From: Brevundimonas poindexterae
GTDB lineage: Bacteria; Pseudomonadota; Alphaproteobacteria; Caulobacterales; Caulobacteraceae
Direction: 5' to 3'
NCBI RefSeq assembly: GCF_020524625.1
Contig: NZ_JAIVLL010000004.1
Span: 62,001 to 126,000 of the forward strand
Length of the DNA stretch: 64,000 bases
How positions within the stretch are numbered: the first letter of the stretch is position 1; the number at the start of each line of letters is the position of its first letter. Below the pieces are notes generated by a model. That model was not told the origin of the DNA. It saw only the letters and a list, made by a program, of their open reading frames with translations, and ran no database searches. Position numbers and translations under genes: made by a program. Shown here piece by piece: positions 45,899-53,607 of the stretch.

Positions 45899-46374
45899 TC
45901 GGAGGCGATCACACGCCTCCCTTCCCCCTTGATGGGGGAAGGGCCGGGGATGGGGGTGCTGCGACGCCGCGTCCCCGCCACGCGCCTGGAGTTGTGCCGC
46001 GTGCTCGCAGACTGCGCCGGGAACAGACCGTGGCCGAGCGCCTGCTGTGGCAGCGGCTTCGGCTTAAAAGGATGAACTTCCGGCGGCAGGCCCCGATCGG
46101 ACGGTTCGTGGTCGACTTCGCACATTTCGAGACGCGTCTCGTGATCGAGATTGACGGCTACCACCATCAGCGGCCTGAGCGGCAAGCCCAAGACAGGCTG
46201 CGGACCCTGTGGCTCGAAACGCAGGGCTTTCGCGTGATCCGCTTTGAGGAAAGCCGGGTCCGAAACGATCTGGATGCCGTGATCGAGGAGATCCTTGTTC
46301 AGGCGGCGCCACCCCCAACCCCGACCCTTCCCCCATCCAGGGGGAAGGGCGCAGATAGATACGACGTCCGCTAA
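45895..46374 (+). CDS. DUF559 endonuclease-like protein inserted between glyQ and glyS
   Basis: A 159-residue protein. The DUF559 (Vsr-like, PD-(D/E)xK) core covers about residues 40-135: [46 protein letters not shown] (Asp...Glu-x-Asp) and [18 protein letters not shown]. The N-terminal 35 and C-terminal 20 residues are translated from palindromic repeats. The ATG overlaps the glyQ stop and the TAA directly abuts the glyS ATG. Inverted repeats of 40 bp flank the core. Likely role: nuclease of a small repeat-associated mobile element. Activity is unproven. Confidence 0.88.
   Translation: MIGGDHTPPFPLDGGRAGDGGAATPRPRHAPGVVPRARRLRREQTVAERLLWQRLRLKRMNFRRQAPIGRFVVDFAHFETRLVIEIDGYHHQRPERQAQDRLRTLWLETQGFRVIRFEESRVRNDLDAVIEEILVQAAPPPTPTLPPSRGKGADRYDVR
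45919..45958 (+). repeat. Left inverted repeat of the DUF559 element (copy 2)
   Basis: A 40-bp sequence with the hairpin CTTCCCCCTTGATGGGGGAAG-type core. It matches the reverse complement of 46310-46349 at 37 of 40 positions (hand alignment). A further small palindrome (GGAGGCG with CGCCTCC) directly precedes it at 45901-45920. Confidence 0.85.
46310..46349 (-). repeat. Right inverted repeat of the DUF559 element (copy 3)
   Basis: Inverted partner of 45919-45958 (37 of 40 identical). The two arms bound a 431-bp unit. It encodes the C-terminal tail [14 protein letters not shown] of the DUF559 protein. Confidence 0.85.
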
Positions 46375-48681
46375 ATGCCCCAGCTTCTTGTTGAACTGTT
46401 TTCCGAAGAGATCCCGGCGCGCATGCAGGCCGGGGCGGTGCGTGATCTGGAGCGGATGGCGACCGACCGGCTTAAGGCTGCGGGCCTGACGTGGGAGGCG
46501 CTGACGACTTTTGCCGGGCCGCGGCGGCTGACGCTGGTGGTCGAGGGGCTTCCGGCGGCGACGCCCGACCGCGAGGAAGAGGTCAAGGGACCCAAGACCA
46601 GCGCACCCGAACAGGCGCTGGACGGCTTCCTGCGCAAGACCGGCTTGACCCGCGAGCAGCTGGTCGAGCGGGACGGCGTGCTGTTCGCCGTGATCTCGGA
46701 AAAGGGGCGGGCGACCGCGACCCTGATCCCCGAGATGGTCGAGCGGATCGTGCGCGACTTCCCCTGGCCCAAGTCGATGCGCTGGGGCACCGGCACCCTA
46801 CGCTGGGTGCGGCCGCTGAAGCGGATCGTCTGCCTGTTCGACGGGGCGGTGGTGCCGTTCGCCGTAGACGGCATCGAGAGCGGCGATACGACCGAGGGCC
46901 ACCGGTTCATGGGCTCGGGCCGGCCGTTCGCGGTCAAGGATTTCGCCGACTATCGCGCGAAGCTGGAGCGCGAGCATGTGCTGCTGGACGCCACCGACCG
47001 CCGGCTCAAGATTCTGGAGGCGGCGCGCGCCGTCTGTCACGCGGAGGGGCTGGAGCTGGTCGACGATGACGGCCTGCTGGACGAGGTCTCGGGCCTCGCC
47101 GAATGGCCGACGCCGATCCTGGGCGCCATGGACCCGCAGTTCCTCGACCTGCCGCCCGAGGTCATCCGTCTGTCGATGAAGGTGCACCAGAAGTATTTCG
47201 CGGTGCGTGATCCGAAGACCGGCGGACTCGCCCCGAACTTCGTCGTCGTCGCCAATGTCGAGGCGACGGACGGCGGCACGGCGCTGGCCGCCGGCAACAG
47301 CCGCGTGCTGTCCGCCCGCCTGAACGACGCCCGCTTCTTCTGGGACGAGGATCGCAAGGTCGGCTTTAACGTCTGGCTGGAGAAGCTGAAGGGCGTCACC
47401 TTCCATGCCAAACTTGGGACCATGGCCGAGCGGGTCGACCGCATCGCCGCCCTGGCCCGCGAGATCGCCCCGCTGGTCGGCGCGGACGCCGATCAGGCCG
47501 AACAGGCCGCTCGCCTCGCCAAGGTTGACCTGGCCTCTGGCATGGTCGGGGAGTTCCCCGAACTGCAGGGGATCATGGGTGGGTACTATGCGCGGCTTGC
47601 CCCCACCCCCGCCCTCCGGGCGGACCCTCCCCACAAGGGGGAGGGAGACGGCGCTGATCTCCCTCCCCTTGATGGGGAGGGTGGCCGCGAAGCGGACGGG
47701 TGGGGAGACGCCATCGCCGACGCCGTCCGCGACCACTACAAGCCGCAGGGCCCGAACGACGCTGTGCCAACCGCGCCGCTGACCGTCGCCGTCGCGCTGG
47801 CGGACAAGCTGGACACCCTGGTCGGCTTCTTCGCCATCGACGAAAAGCCCACGGGTTCGAAGGACCCGTTCGCGCTGAGGCGCGCGGCGCTGGGCGTGAT
47901 CCGTCTTGTGCTGGAGAATGGGGTGCGGGTGCCGCTGATGCCGCAGCTTCGCCGGCAATTCGCAGTTATCCTGACGGACCTCTACTACAACCGTCGCCAC
48001 GCGTTGCTCGACGCTGCGAGATCGCTCAAGAGCTTAGGCGTCCCTGACAACTGGGCCGACGAACTGGTCCTGAAGCTTGGCGGCGCAACCAAAGCGGTCA
48101 TTGTAGAGCCTGGAAGTTGGGGTATCCTTGAGTTCATGCCTGATAGAGGTGCCGCTATCGGTGAGCCTCTCCTCGCCTTCTTCGCCGACCGTCTGAAGGT
48201 CCTGCTCCGCGATCAGGGTCAGCGGCACGATCTGGTGGATGCGGTGTTTGCACTGGGCGATGACGATCTGGTGCGCATCGTGCGGCGGGTCGAGGCGCTG
48301 GGGGCCTTCCTCGAGACCGAGGACGGCGAGAACCTGCTGGCCGGCTACAAGCGGGCGTCGAACATCCTGCGCGCCGAGGCCAAGAAGGGTGACCTGCCCG
48401 ACGGCACTCCCGTCGCGCTGGACGGCGCGCCGCCCGAGGAAACCGCCCTCATCGCCGCCGTGTCGAAGGCCGGGGCCGAGGTCGACGCGGCGCTGGCCAC
48501 CGAGGACTTTGCCGCCGCCATGACGGCGCTTGCCGCCCTGCGCGCCCCGGTCGATGCCTTCTTCACCGCCGTGATGGTCAACTCCGACATCCCCGCCGAG
48601 CGCGACAACCGCCTGAAGCTGCTGGGCCAGGTCCGCACCGTCATGGGCCGCGTGGCCGACTTCGGAAAGGTGGGGGGTTAA
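46375..48681 (+). CDS. glyS: Glycyl-tRNA synthetase beta subunit with two insertions
   Basis: A 768-residue beta subunit, longer than the usual length of about 690. It begins MPQLLVELFSEEIPARMQAGAV and contains LSARLNDARFFWDEDRK, FHAKLGTMAERV and the C-terminal anticodon-binding DALR-like region (PVDAFFTAVMVNSDIPAERDNRLKLL). Two oddities are visible. Residues about 407-446 are translated from an opposing pair of palindromic repeats inserted in frame. Residues about 526-599 use codons such as AGA, TTA, GTA and GGA that are rare in the rest of the gene. No good ribosome-binding site precedes its ATG, so translation may depend on the overlapping upstream frame. Confidence 0.95.
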   Translation: MPQLLVELFSEEIPARMQAGAVRDLERMATDRLKAAGLTWEALTTFAGPRRLTLVVEGLPAATPDREEEVKGPKTSAPEQALDGFLRKTGLTREQLVERDGVLFAVISEKGRATATLIPEMVERIVRDFPWPKSMRWGTGTLRWVRPLKRIVCLFDGAVVPFAVDGIESGDTTEGHRFMGSGRPFAVKDFADYRAKLEREHVLLDATDRRLKILEAARAVCHAEGLELVDDDGLLDEVSGLAEWPTPILGAMDPQFLDLPPEVIRLSMKVHQKYFAVRDPKTGGLAPNFVVVANVEATDGGTALAAGNSRVLSARLNDARFFWDEDRKVGFNVWLEKLKGVTFHAKLGTMAERVDRIAALAREIAPLVGADADQAEQAARLAKVDLASGMVGEFPELQGIMGGYYARLAPTPALRADPPHKGEGDGADLPPLDGEGGREADGWGDAIADAVRDHYKPQGPNDAVPTAPLTVAVALADKLDTLVGFFAIDEKPTGSKDPFALRRAALGVIRLVLENGVRVPLMPQLRRQFAVILTDLYYNRRHALLDAARSLKSLGVPDNWADELVLKLGGATKAVIVEPGSWGILEFMPDRGAAIGEPLLAFFADRLKVLLRDQGQRHDLVDAVFALGDDDLVRIVRRVEALGAFLETEDGENLLAGYKRASNILRAEAKKGDLPDGTPVALDGAPPEETALIAAVSKAGAEVDAALATEDFAAAMTALAALRAPVDAFFTAVMVNSDIPAERDNRLKLLGQVRTVMGRVADFGKVGG
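47601..47646 (-). repeat. REP-like palindromic element inside glyS, copy 4a
   Basis: Reverse-oriented copy (CCCCACCC...GGGCGGA, then CCCTCCCC...GGGGGAGGG). It forms an inverted pair with copy 4b. The reading frame of glyS stays open through it. Confidence 0.75.
47659..47706 (+). repeat. REP-like palindromic element inside glyS, copy 4b
   Basis: Forward copy: CTCCCTCCCC...GATGGGGAGGG, then GTGGCCGCGAAGCGGACGGG. It has the same layout as copies 1a and 5b. Together with 4a it could form a hairpin of about 105 nt in the mRNA. Confidence 0.78.
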
Positions 48682-48684
48682 GAA

Positions 48685-48744
48685 CCCCTCCGTCCGGCTG
48701 CTTCGCACCCGGCCACCTCCCCATTGCTCCGCAACAGGGAGGAG
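48685..48744 (-). repeat. REP-like element, copy 5a / left direct repeat
   Basis: Positions 48692-48746 match 49176-49230 at 52 of 55 bases in the same orientation, 484 bp apart. These direct repeats bracket the second DUF559 gene. The element starts 3 bp after the glyS stop. Confidence 0.85.
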
Positions 48745-48756
48745 ACGATGATGTCA

Positions 48757-48802
48757 CCTCCCCATCACAGATGGGGAGGGGGACCGCGTAGCGGTGGAGG
48801 GG
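48757..48802 (+). repeat. REP-like element, copy 5b
   Basis: CCTCCCC...GGGGAGG hairpin followed by GGGGACCGCGTAGCGG and TGGAGGGG. It opposes copy 5a. Its end supplies the GTG start codon of the second DUF559 frame. Confidence 0.8.
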
Positions 48803-49165
48803 CTCTTGGCCGCACCCGGAAGCGTATCGAGGGCTCGGGTTCAACGCCGGGTCATGACGCCACCCGAAGCCCGGTTGTGGCAGGTTCTGAAAGGCCGCCA
48901 GCTGGCAGGTCTGAAGTTTCGCCGCCAGCATCCTATCGGGCCTTATGTGCTCGACTTCTATTGCCCGGAAGCGAAGCTGGCCGTCGAGGTTGACGGCCTG
49001 GGACATTTCGACCCCGAGCAGTCAGTCAGGGACCGTCAGCGCGATGACTGGCTGCAACGGCAAGGACTGGCGGTGCTGCGGATCGCCGCCGAGGATGTGC
49101 GCACCAATCTTGATGGCGTGGCCGGGCAGATTCTGGAATGGGCGAAGGGTCGTTTGCCAGACTGA
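48794..49165 (+). CDS. Second DUF559 endonuclease-like protein
   Basis: A 123-residue protein read from GTG 48794 inside repeat copy 5b; ATG 48854 (MTPPEARLWQVL) is an alternative that would shorten it by 20 residues. The DUF559 core is compact and complete: MTPPEARLWQVLKGRQLAGLKFRRQHPIGPYVLDFYCPEAKLAVEVDG, then LQRQGLAVLRIAAEDVRTNLDGV. The Asp...Glu-x-Asp nuclease residues are present. It is clearly related to the DUF559 protein at 45895 but diverged, so it is not a recent duplicate. It is flanked by 55-bp direct repeats. Confidence 0.85.
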   Translation: MEGLLAAPGSVSRARVQRRVMTPPEARLWQVLKGRQLAGLKFRRQHPIGPYVLDFYCPEAKLAVEVDGLGHFDPEQSVRDRQRDDWLQRQGLAVLRIAAEDVRTNLDGVAGQILEWAKGRLPD

Positions 49166-49167
49166 AG

Positions 49168-49228
49168 CCCCCCCCGTCCGGCTGCTTCGCATCCGGCCAC
49201 CTACCCCTTGCTCCGCAACAGGGAGGAG
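49168..49228 (-). repeat. REP-like element, copy 6 / right direct repeat
   Basis: Same orientation and nearly the same sequence as copy 5a (three mismatches in 55 bp). It begins 3 bp after the second DUF559 stop and ends about 115 bp before ppdK. Confidence 0.85.
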
Positions 49229-49341
49229 ACAGCTTCTTCTCGAAACGTCACACGCGCTCACGGATTGTTACGGGTGCGGCCTCGCCTTCGCGGGTGCGGC
49301 GCGCTAGTCAGAACCGGAGCAGTGAGGCGAGGACGGGCACG

Positions 49342-52032
49342 ATGACTCAGTGGGTGTATGGCTTTGGCGGGGGATCGGCGGACGGCGAGTCGTCGATGAA
49401 GAACCTGCTGGGCGGCAAGGGAGCCAATCTGGCCGAGATGTCGTCGCTGGGCCTGCCCGTGCCGCCGGGCTTCACCATCACCACCGAGGCCTGTGTCCAC
49501 TATTTCTCCAACGGGCAGAGCTATCCCGACGCCTTGGCCGATCAGGTGAAGGCCGGTTTGGCCAAGGTAGAGGCGATCACCGGCAAGACCTTCGGCGATG
49601 TGAAGAATCCGCTGCTGGTCTCGGTGCGGTCGGGTGCGCGGGCGTCGATGCCCGGCATGATGGACACGGTGCTGAACCTGGGCCTGAACGACCAGACGGT
49701 CGAGGGTCTGGCGGCCCTGTCGGGGGACCGGCGGTTCGCCCTGGACAGCTATCGCCGCTTCATCACCATGTATTCCAACGTCGTCCTCGGCCTGAGCCAC
49801 GACGATTTCGAGGAGGTGCTGGACGACCACAAGGATCGTCTGGGCGTCACCATCGACACCGACCTGGATGCCGACCACTGGCAGGCCGTGATCGCCGACT
49901 ATCTGGCCGTAGTCGAGGACCGGCTGGGCCAGCCCTTCCCGCAGGATCCGCACGACCAGCTGTGGGGCGCGATCGGCGCCGTGTTCGACAGCTGGATGAA
50001 CGACCGGGCGAAATTCTATCGCCGCATGCACGACATCCCTGAGAGCTGGGGCACGGCGGTCAACATCCAGTCGATGGTGTTCGGCAATATGGGCCAGACC
50101 TCGGCGACCGGGGTGGCCTTTACCCGCAACCCGTCGACGGGCGAGGCGCGGCTGTATGGCGAGTTCCTGATCAATGCCCAGGGCGAGGACGTGGTGGCGG
50201 GCATCCGCACGCCGCAGTCGCTGACCCGCGCCGGCCGCGAGGAGATGGGCGAGACCGCCCCCTCGATGGAAGAGGCCATGCCCGAGGTGTTCCACCAGTT
50301 CGTCGACGTGGTCGGCCGGCTGGAGAGCCACTATCGCGACATGCAGGACATCGAGTTCACGGTCGAGCAGGGCCGGCTGTGGATGCTGCAGACCCGCAAC
50401 GGCAAGCGCACGGCCAAGTCGGCGCTGAAGATCGCGGTCGACCTGGCGTCCGAAGGCGTGATCTCGGAGGAGGAGGCGGTCAGCCGCGTCGAGCCCTCTG
50501 CGCTGGACCAGCTGCTGCACCCGACACTGGATCCCAAGGCCGAGCGCCATGTGGTGGCGGCGGGCCTGCCGGCCAGCCCGGGCGCTGCGACCGGCAAGGT
50601 GGTGTTCGACGCCGATGAGGCCGAGCGCATGAGCCAGCTGGGTGACGCCGTCATCCTGGTCCGCGAGGAAACCAGCCCCGAGGACATCCACGGCATGCAT
50701 GCGGCGCGCGGCATCGTCACGGCGCGCGGCGGCATGACCAGCCACGCGGCGGTGGTGGCGCGCGGCATGGGACGCCCCTGCGTCTCGGGCGCGGGTGAAG
50801 TCCACATCAACGAAAAGGCCGGCACCTTCACCGCCCGGGGCCGGACCTTCAAGGCGGGTGAGGTGATCACCATCGACGGCGGCAAGGGCGAGGTGCTGGA
50901 CGGCGCCGTGCCGATGATCGAGCCCGAGCTGACCGGCGACTTCCAGACCCTGATGGCCTGGGCGGACAAGGTGCGCCGCCTGAAGGTCCGCGCCAATGCC
51001 GAGACGCCGCTGGATGCCAAGACCGCGCGCGGCTTTGGCGCCGAGGGCATCGGCCTGTGCCGGACCGAGCATATGTTCTTCGACGACACCAGGATCGCCG
51101 CCGTGCGCGAGATGATCCTGGCGGACGATGAACAGGGCCGCCGCGCGGCGCTGGCCAAGATTGCGCCGTTCCAGAAGGCGGACTTCGCCGAGCTGTTCCA
51201 GATCATGGCCGGCCTGCCGGTCACCATCCGCCTGCTCGACCCGCCGCTGCACGAGTTCATCCCGCACAGCGAGGCGGAGATGGACGCCCTGGCCGAGACG
51301 CAGGGGCTGGATGCCGCCAAGCTGAAACGCCGGGCCAAGGAGCTGCACGAAACCAACCCCATGCTGGGGCACCGCGGGTGTCGGCTGGGCGTAGCCTATC
51401 CGGAAATCTACGAGATGCAGGTCCGCGCCATCCTCGAGGCCGCGCTGGAGGTGCAGGCCACGTCCGGCCAGGCGCCCCTGCCGGAGATCATGCACCCGCT
51501 GGTCGCCATGGGCCTCGAGATGAAATATCTGCGCGAGCTGACCGACCGGACGGCGAAGGCCGTGTTCGAGGAGACCGGCCAGTCGATCGCCTATCTGGTC
51601 GGCACCATGATCGAACTGCCCCGCGCCGCCCTGCGCGCCGGGGATCTGGCCGAACATGCGCAGTTCTTCAGTTTCGGCACCAATGACCTGACCCAGACGA
51701 CCTTCGGCATTTCGCGCGACGACTCGGGCCGCTTCCTGCAGGCCTATATGGACAAGGGGATTTTCGAGGCCGATCCCTTCGTGCGTCTGGACCGCGACGG
51801 CGTGGGCGACCTGATCTCCATTGCCGCCGAGCGCGGTCGGGCCGTGCGCGGTGACGTCAAACTGGGCATTTGCGGCGAGCATGGCGGCGATCCGTCGTCG
51901 ATCGCCTTCTGCGAGGGCGCCGGGCTGGATTACGTCAGCTGCTCGCCCTACCGCGTGCCGATCGCCCGCCTCGCCGCCGCCCAGGCCGCGCTGGACGCCC
52001 GCTCGGGCACCGAACGCGAGAAGGATCGCTGA
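49342..52032 (+). CDS. ppdK: Pyruvate, phosphate dikinase
   Basis: An 896-residue enzyme interconverting pyruvate, ATP and phosphate with PEP, AMP and pyrophosphate. The nucleotide-binding domain starts VYGFGGGSADGESSMKNLLGGKGANLAEM. The swivelling phosphohistidine domain has GGMTSHAAVVARGMGRPCVSG (catalytic His). The C-terminal TIM barrel carries GLCRTEHMFF and the active-site Cys in LGICGEHGGDPSSIAF. ATG 49342 follows GGACGGGCACG. Long in-frame extensions upstream run into the repeat copy and are not part of the enzyme. Confidence 0.96.
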   Translation: MTQWVYGFGGGSADGESSMKNLLGGKGANLAEMSSLGLPVPPGFTITTEACVHYFSNGQSYPDALADQVKAGLAKVEAITGKTFGDVKNPLLVSVRSGARASMPGMMDTVLNLGLNDQTVEGLAALSGDRRFALDSYRRFITMYSNVVLGLSHDDFEEVLDDHKDRLGVTIDTDLDADHWQAVIADYLAVVEDRLGQPFPQDPHDQLWGAIGAVFDSWMNDRAKFYRRMHDIPESWGTAVNIQSMVFGNMGQTSATGVAFTRNPSTGEARLYGEFLINAQGEDVVAGIRTPQSLTRAGREEMGETAPSMEEAMPEVFHQFVDVVGRLESHYRDMQDIEFTVEQGRLWMLQTRNGKRTAKSALKIAVDLASEGVISEEEAVSRVEPSALDQLLHPTLDPKAERHVVAAGLPASPGAATGKVVFDADEAERMSQLGDAVILVREETSPEDIHGMHAARGIVTARGGMTSHAAVVARGMGRPCVSGAGEVHINEKAGTFTARGRTFKAGEVITIDGGKGEVLDGAVPMIEPELTGDFQTLMAWADKVRRLKVRANAETPLDAKTARGFGAEGIGLCRTEHMFFDDTRIAAVREMILADDEQGRRAALAKIAPFQKADFAELFQIMAGLPVTIRLLDPPLHEFIPHSEAEMDALAETQGLDAAKLKRRAKELHETNPMLGHRGCRLGVAYPEIYEMQVRAILEAALEVQATSGQAPLPEIMHPLVAMGLEMKYLRELTDRTAKAVFEETGQSIAYLVGTMIELPRAALRAGDLAEHAQFFSFGTNDLTQTTFGISRDDSGRFLQAYMDKGIFEADPFVRLDRDGVGDLISIAAERGRAVRGDVKLGICGEHGGDPSSIAFCEGAGLDYVSCSPYRVPIARLAAAQAALDARSGTEREKDR

Positions 52033-52034
52033 CC

Positions 52035-52313
52035 GTGATCCGGGCCGGGGCGCGTTTGATCCTCGGCCTGCTCGTGCTCATCGGTCCCGTCATGGGCTTC
52101 TGGCTGGAACGTCTGCGGCTCGGCGCCAATGCTGAACAGGTGATCGGGGGCTTGGGTTGGGGCGTGCTGGCCTCGCTGATGGCGGCCGTCGGTCTTGCCC
52201 TGCTGGCGCGAGGCTCTGCGATGGCGCGGTTCATGTGGTTCGCGCTTAGCCTCACAGCGGCCCTGATTATCTGGCTTCTGGCGCTGGGTTTGCCGACGCT
52301 TTTCGCCGGATAA
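52035..52313 (+). CDS. Small three-helix membrane protein
   Basis: A 92-residue protein from GTG 52035, 2 bp after the ppdK stop. Three hydrophobic helices span about residues 6-23, 39-57 and 66-88. No conserved motif is recognised. The position suggests co-transcription with ppdK. Confidence 0.65.
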   Translation: MIRAGARLILGLLVLIGPVMGFWLERLRLGANAEQVIGGLGWGVLASLMAAVGLALLARGSAMARFMWFALSLTAALIIWLLALGLPTLFAG

Positions 52314-52389
52314 TTATTGCGAAGCAGGCGTTTCCTGCCCATCTGTGGTTGACCGCTACAATCCATCCTGACCCGCCGACGGAGGCCCG

Positions 52390-53607
52390 ATGCCGCACGC
52401 CGACAGCCTGATTCTGACTCTCGTCGGCGGTTTCGTTCTCGCCTTTGTGTTCGGCATGATCGCCAACCGGCTGAAGCTGTCGCCGCTGGTCGGCTATCTG
52501 CTGGCGGGCGTGGCGGTCGGGCCCTTCACGCCGGGCTGGGTGGCCGACACGGAGCTGGCGCCGCAGCTGGCCGAGATCGGCGTGATCCTGCTGATGTTCG
52601 GGGTCGGCCTGCACTTTTCCCCGACCGACCTGATGCGGGTACGCAAGGTCGCGGTGCCGGGCGCCCTGTTCCAGATCGCGGCGGCGACCGTCCTCGGCTG
52701 GGCACTCGGCCGGTTCGCGCTGGGTATGGGTGATGTCGAGGCCCTGCTGACGGGCTTTGCCCTGTCGGTCGCCTCGACCGTGGTGCTGCTGCGCGCGCTG
52801 GAGGAGCGGAAACAGGTCAAGGGCGATGTTGGCCGGGTGGCCGTCGGCTGGCTGATCGTCGAGGATCTGGTGATCGTGCTGGCGCTGGTCATGCTGCCGT
52901 TGATGGTGCTGCCCGAGGGGCAGGCGCTGGACCTGGCGGCGCTGGGCCAGGACCTGGTCTGGACGCTGGGCAAGGTGGTGGCCTTCGTCGGCCTGATGCT
53001 GGTGGTCGGCGGGCGAGTGCTGCCTTGGCTGCTGGTACGGATCGCCCACACCCGCTCGCGCGAGCTGTTCACCCTGGGCGTGCTGTCGATCGCGCTGGGA
53101 ATCGCCTGGATCGCCTATGCGGTGTTCGGGGCCAGCTTCGCCCTGGGCGCCTTCGTGGCCGGACTGGTCCTGAACGGCACGCCCCTGGGCCACAATGCGG
53201 CCGAGCGGTCTCTGCCCCTGCGCGATGCCTTTGCCGTGCTGTTCTTTGTCTCGGTCGGGATGCTGTTCGATCCGACGATACTGATCGAGCGGCCGCTGGC
53301 GGTGGTGGCGGTGCTGGGCATTGTGATCGTCGGCAAGTCGCTGGCCGCGCTGGCCATCACCACGGCCTTCCGGCTGGATCGGGCCACCAGCCTGACGGTC
53401 GCCGCCAGCCTCGCCCAGATCGGCGAATTCAGCTTCATCCTCGCGGCCCTGTCCATGTATCTGGGCGCCATGAGCCGCGAGACGCACGACCTGATTCTGG
53501 CGGCAGCCCTGCTGTCGATCACGCTCAATCCGGTGGTGTTCGCCCTGATCGACCGGATGGGCGGCCGGCCCGCGCCCGTCAGGGAACCGGCTGCGCCGCA
53601 ACCGTGA
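52390..53607 (+). CDS. Cation:proton antiporter (CPA2 / KefB-YbaL type)
   Basis: A 405-residue inner-membrane antiporter with about twelve helices. It starts with LVGGFVLAFVFGMIANRLKLSPLVGYLLAGVAVGPFTPGW, a CPA2 signature, and has GEFSFILAALSM in the second half. The C-terminal RCK/TrkA-N domain of full-length YbaL and KefB proteins is absent. Ion specificity (K+ or Na+) is not inferable. Its stop overlaps the convergent MscS gene by 29 bp. Confidence 0.92.
   Translation: MPHADSLILTLVGGFVLAFVFGMIANRLKLSPLVGYLLAGVAVGPFTPGWVADTELAPQLAEIGVILLMFGVGLHFSPTDLMRVRKVAVPGALFQIAAATVLGWALGRFALGMGDVEALLTGFALSVASTVVLLRALEERKQVKGDVGRVAVGWLIVEDLVIVLALVMLPLMVLPEGQALDLAALGQDLVWTLGKVVAFVGLMLVVGGRVLPWLLVRIAHTRSRELFTLGVLSIALGIAWIAYAVFGASFALGAFVAGLVLNGTPLGHNAAERSLPLRDAFAVLFFVSVGMLFDPTILIERPLAVVAVLGIVIVGKSLAALAITTAFRLDRATSLTVAASLAQIGEFSFILAALSMYLGAMSRETHDLILAAALLSITLNPVVFALIDRMGGRPAPVREPAAPQP

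Noticed and set aside
49258..51882. An 874-codon open frame on the minus strand opposite ppdK
   Set aside because: Antisense shadow of a well-conserved gene. The product is a low-complexity His/Gln/Arg-rich sequence.
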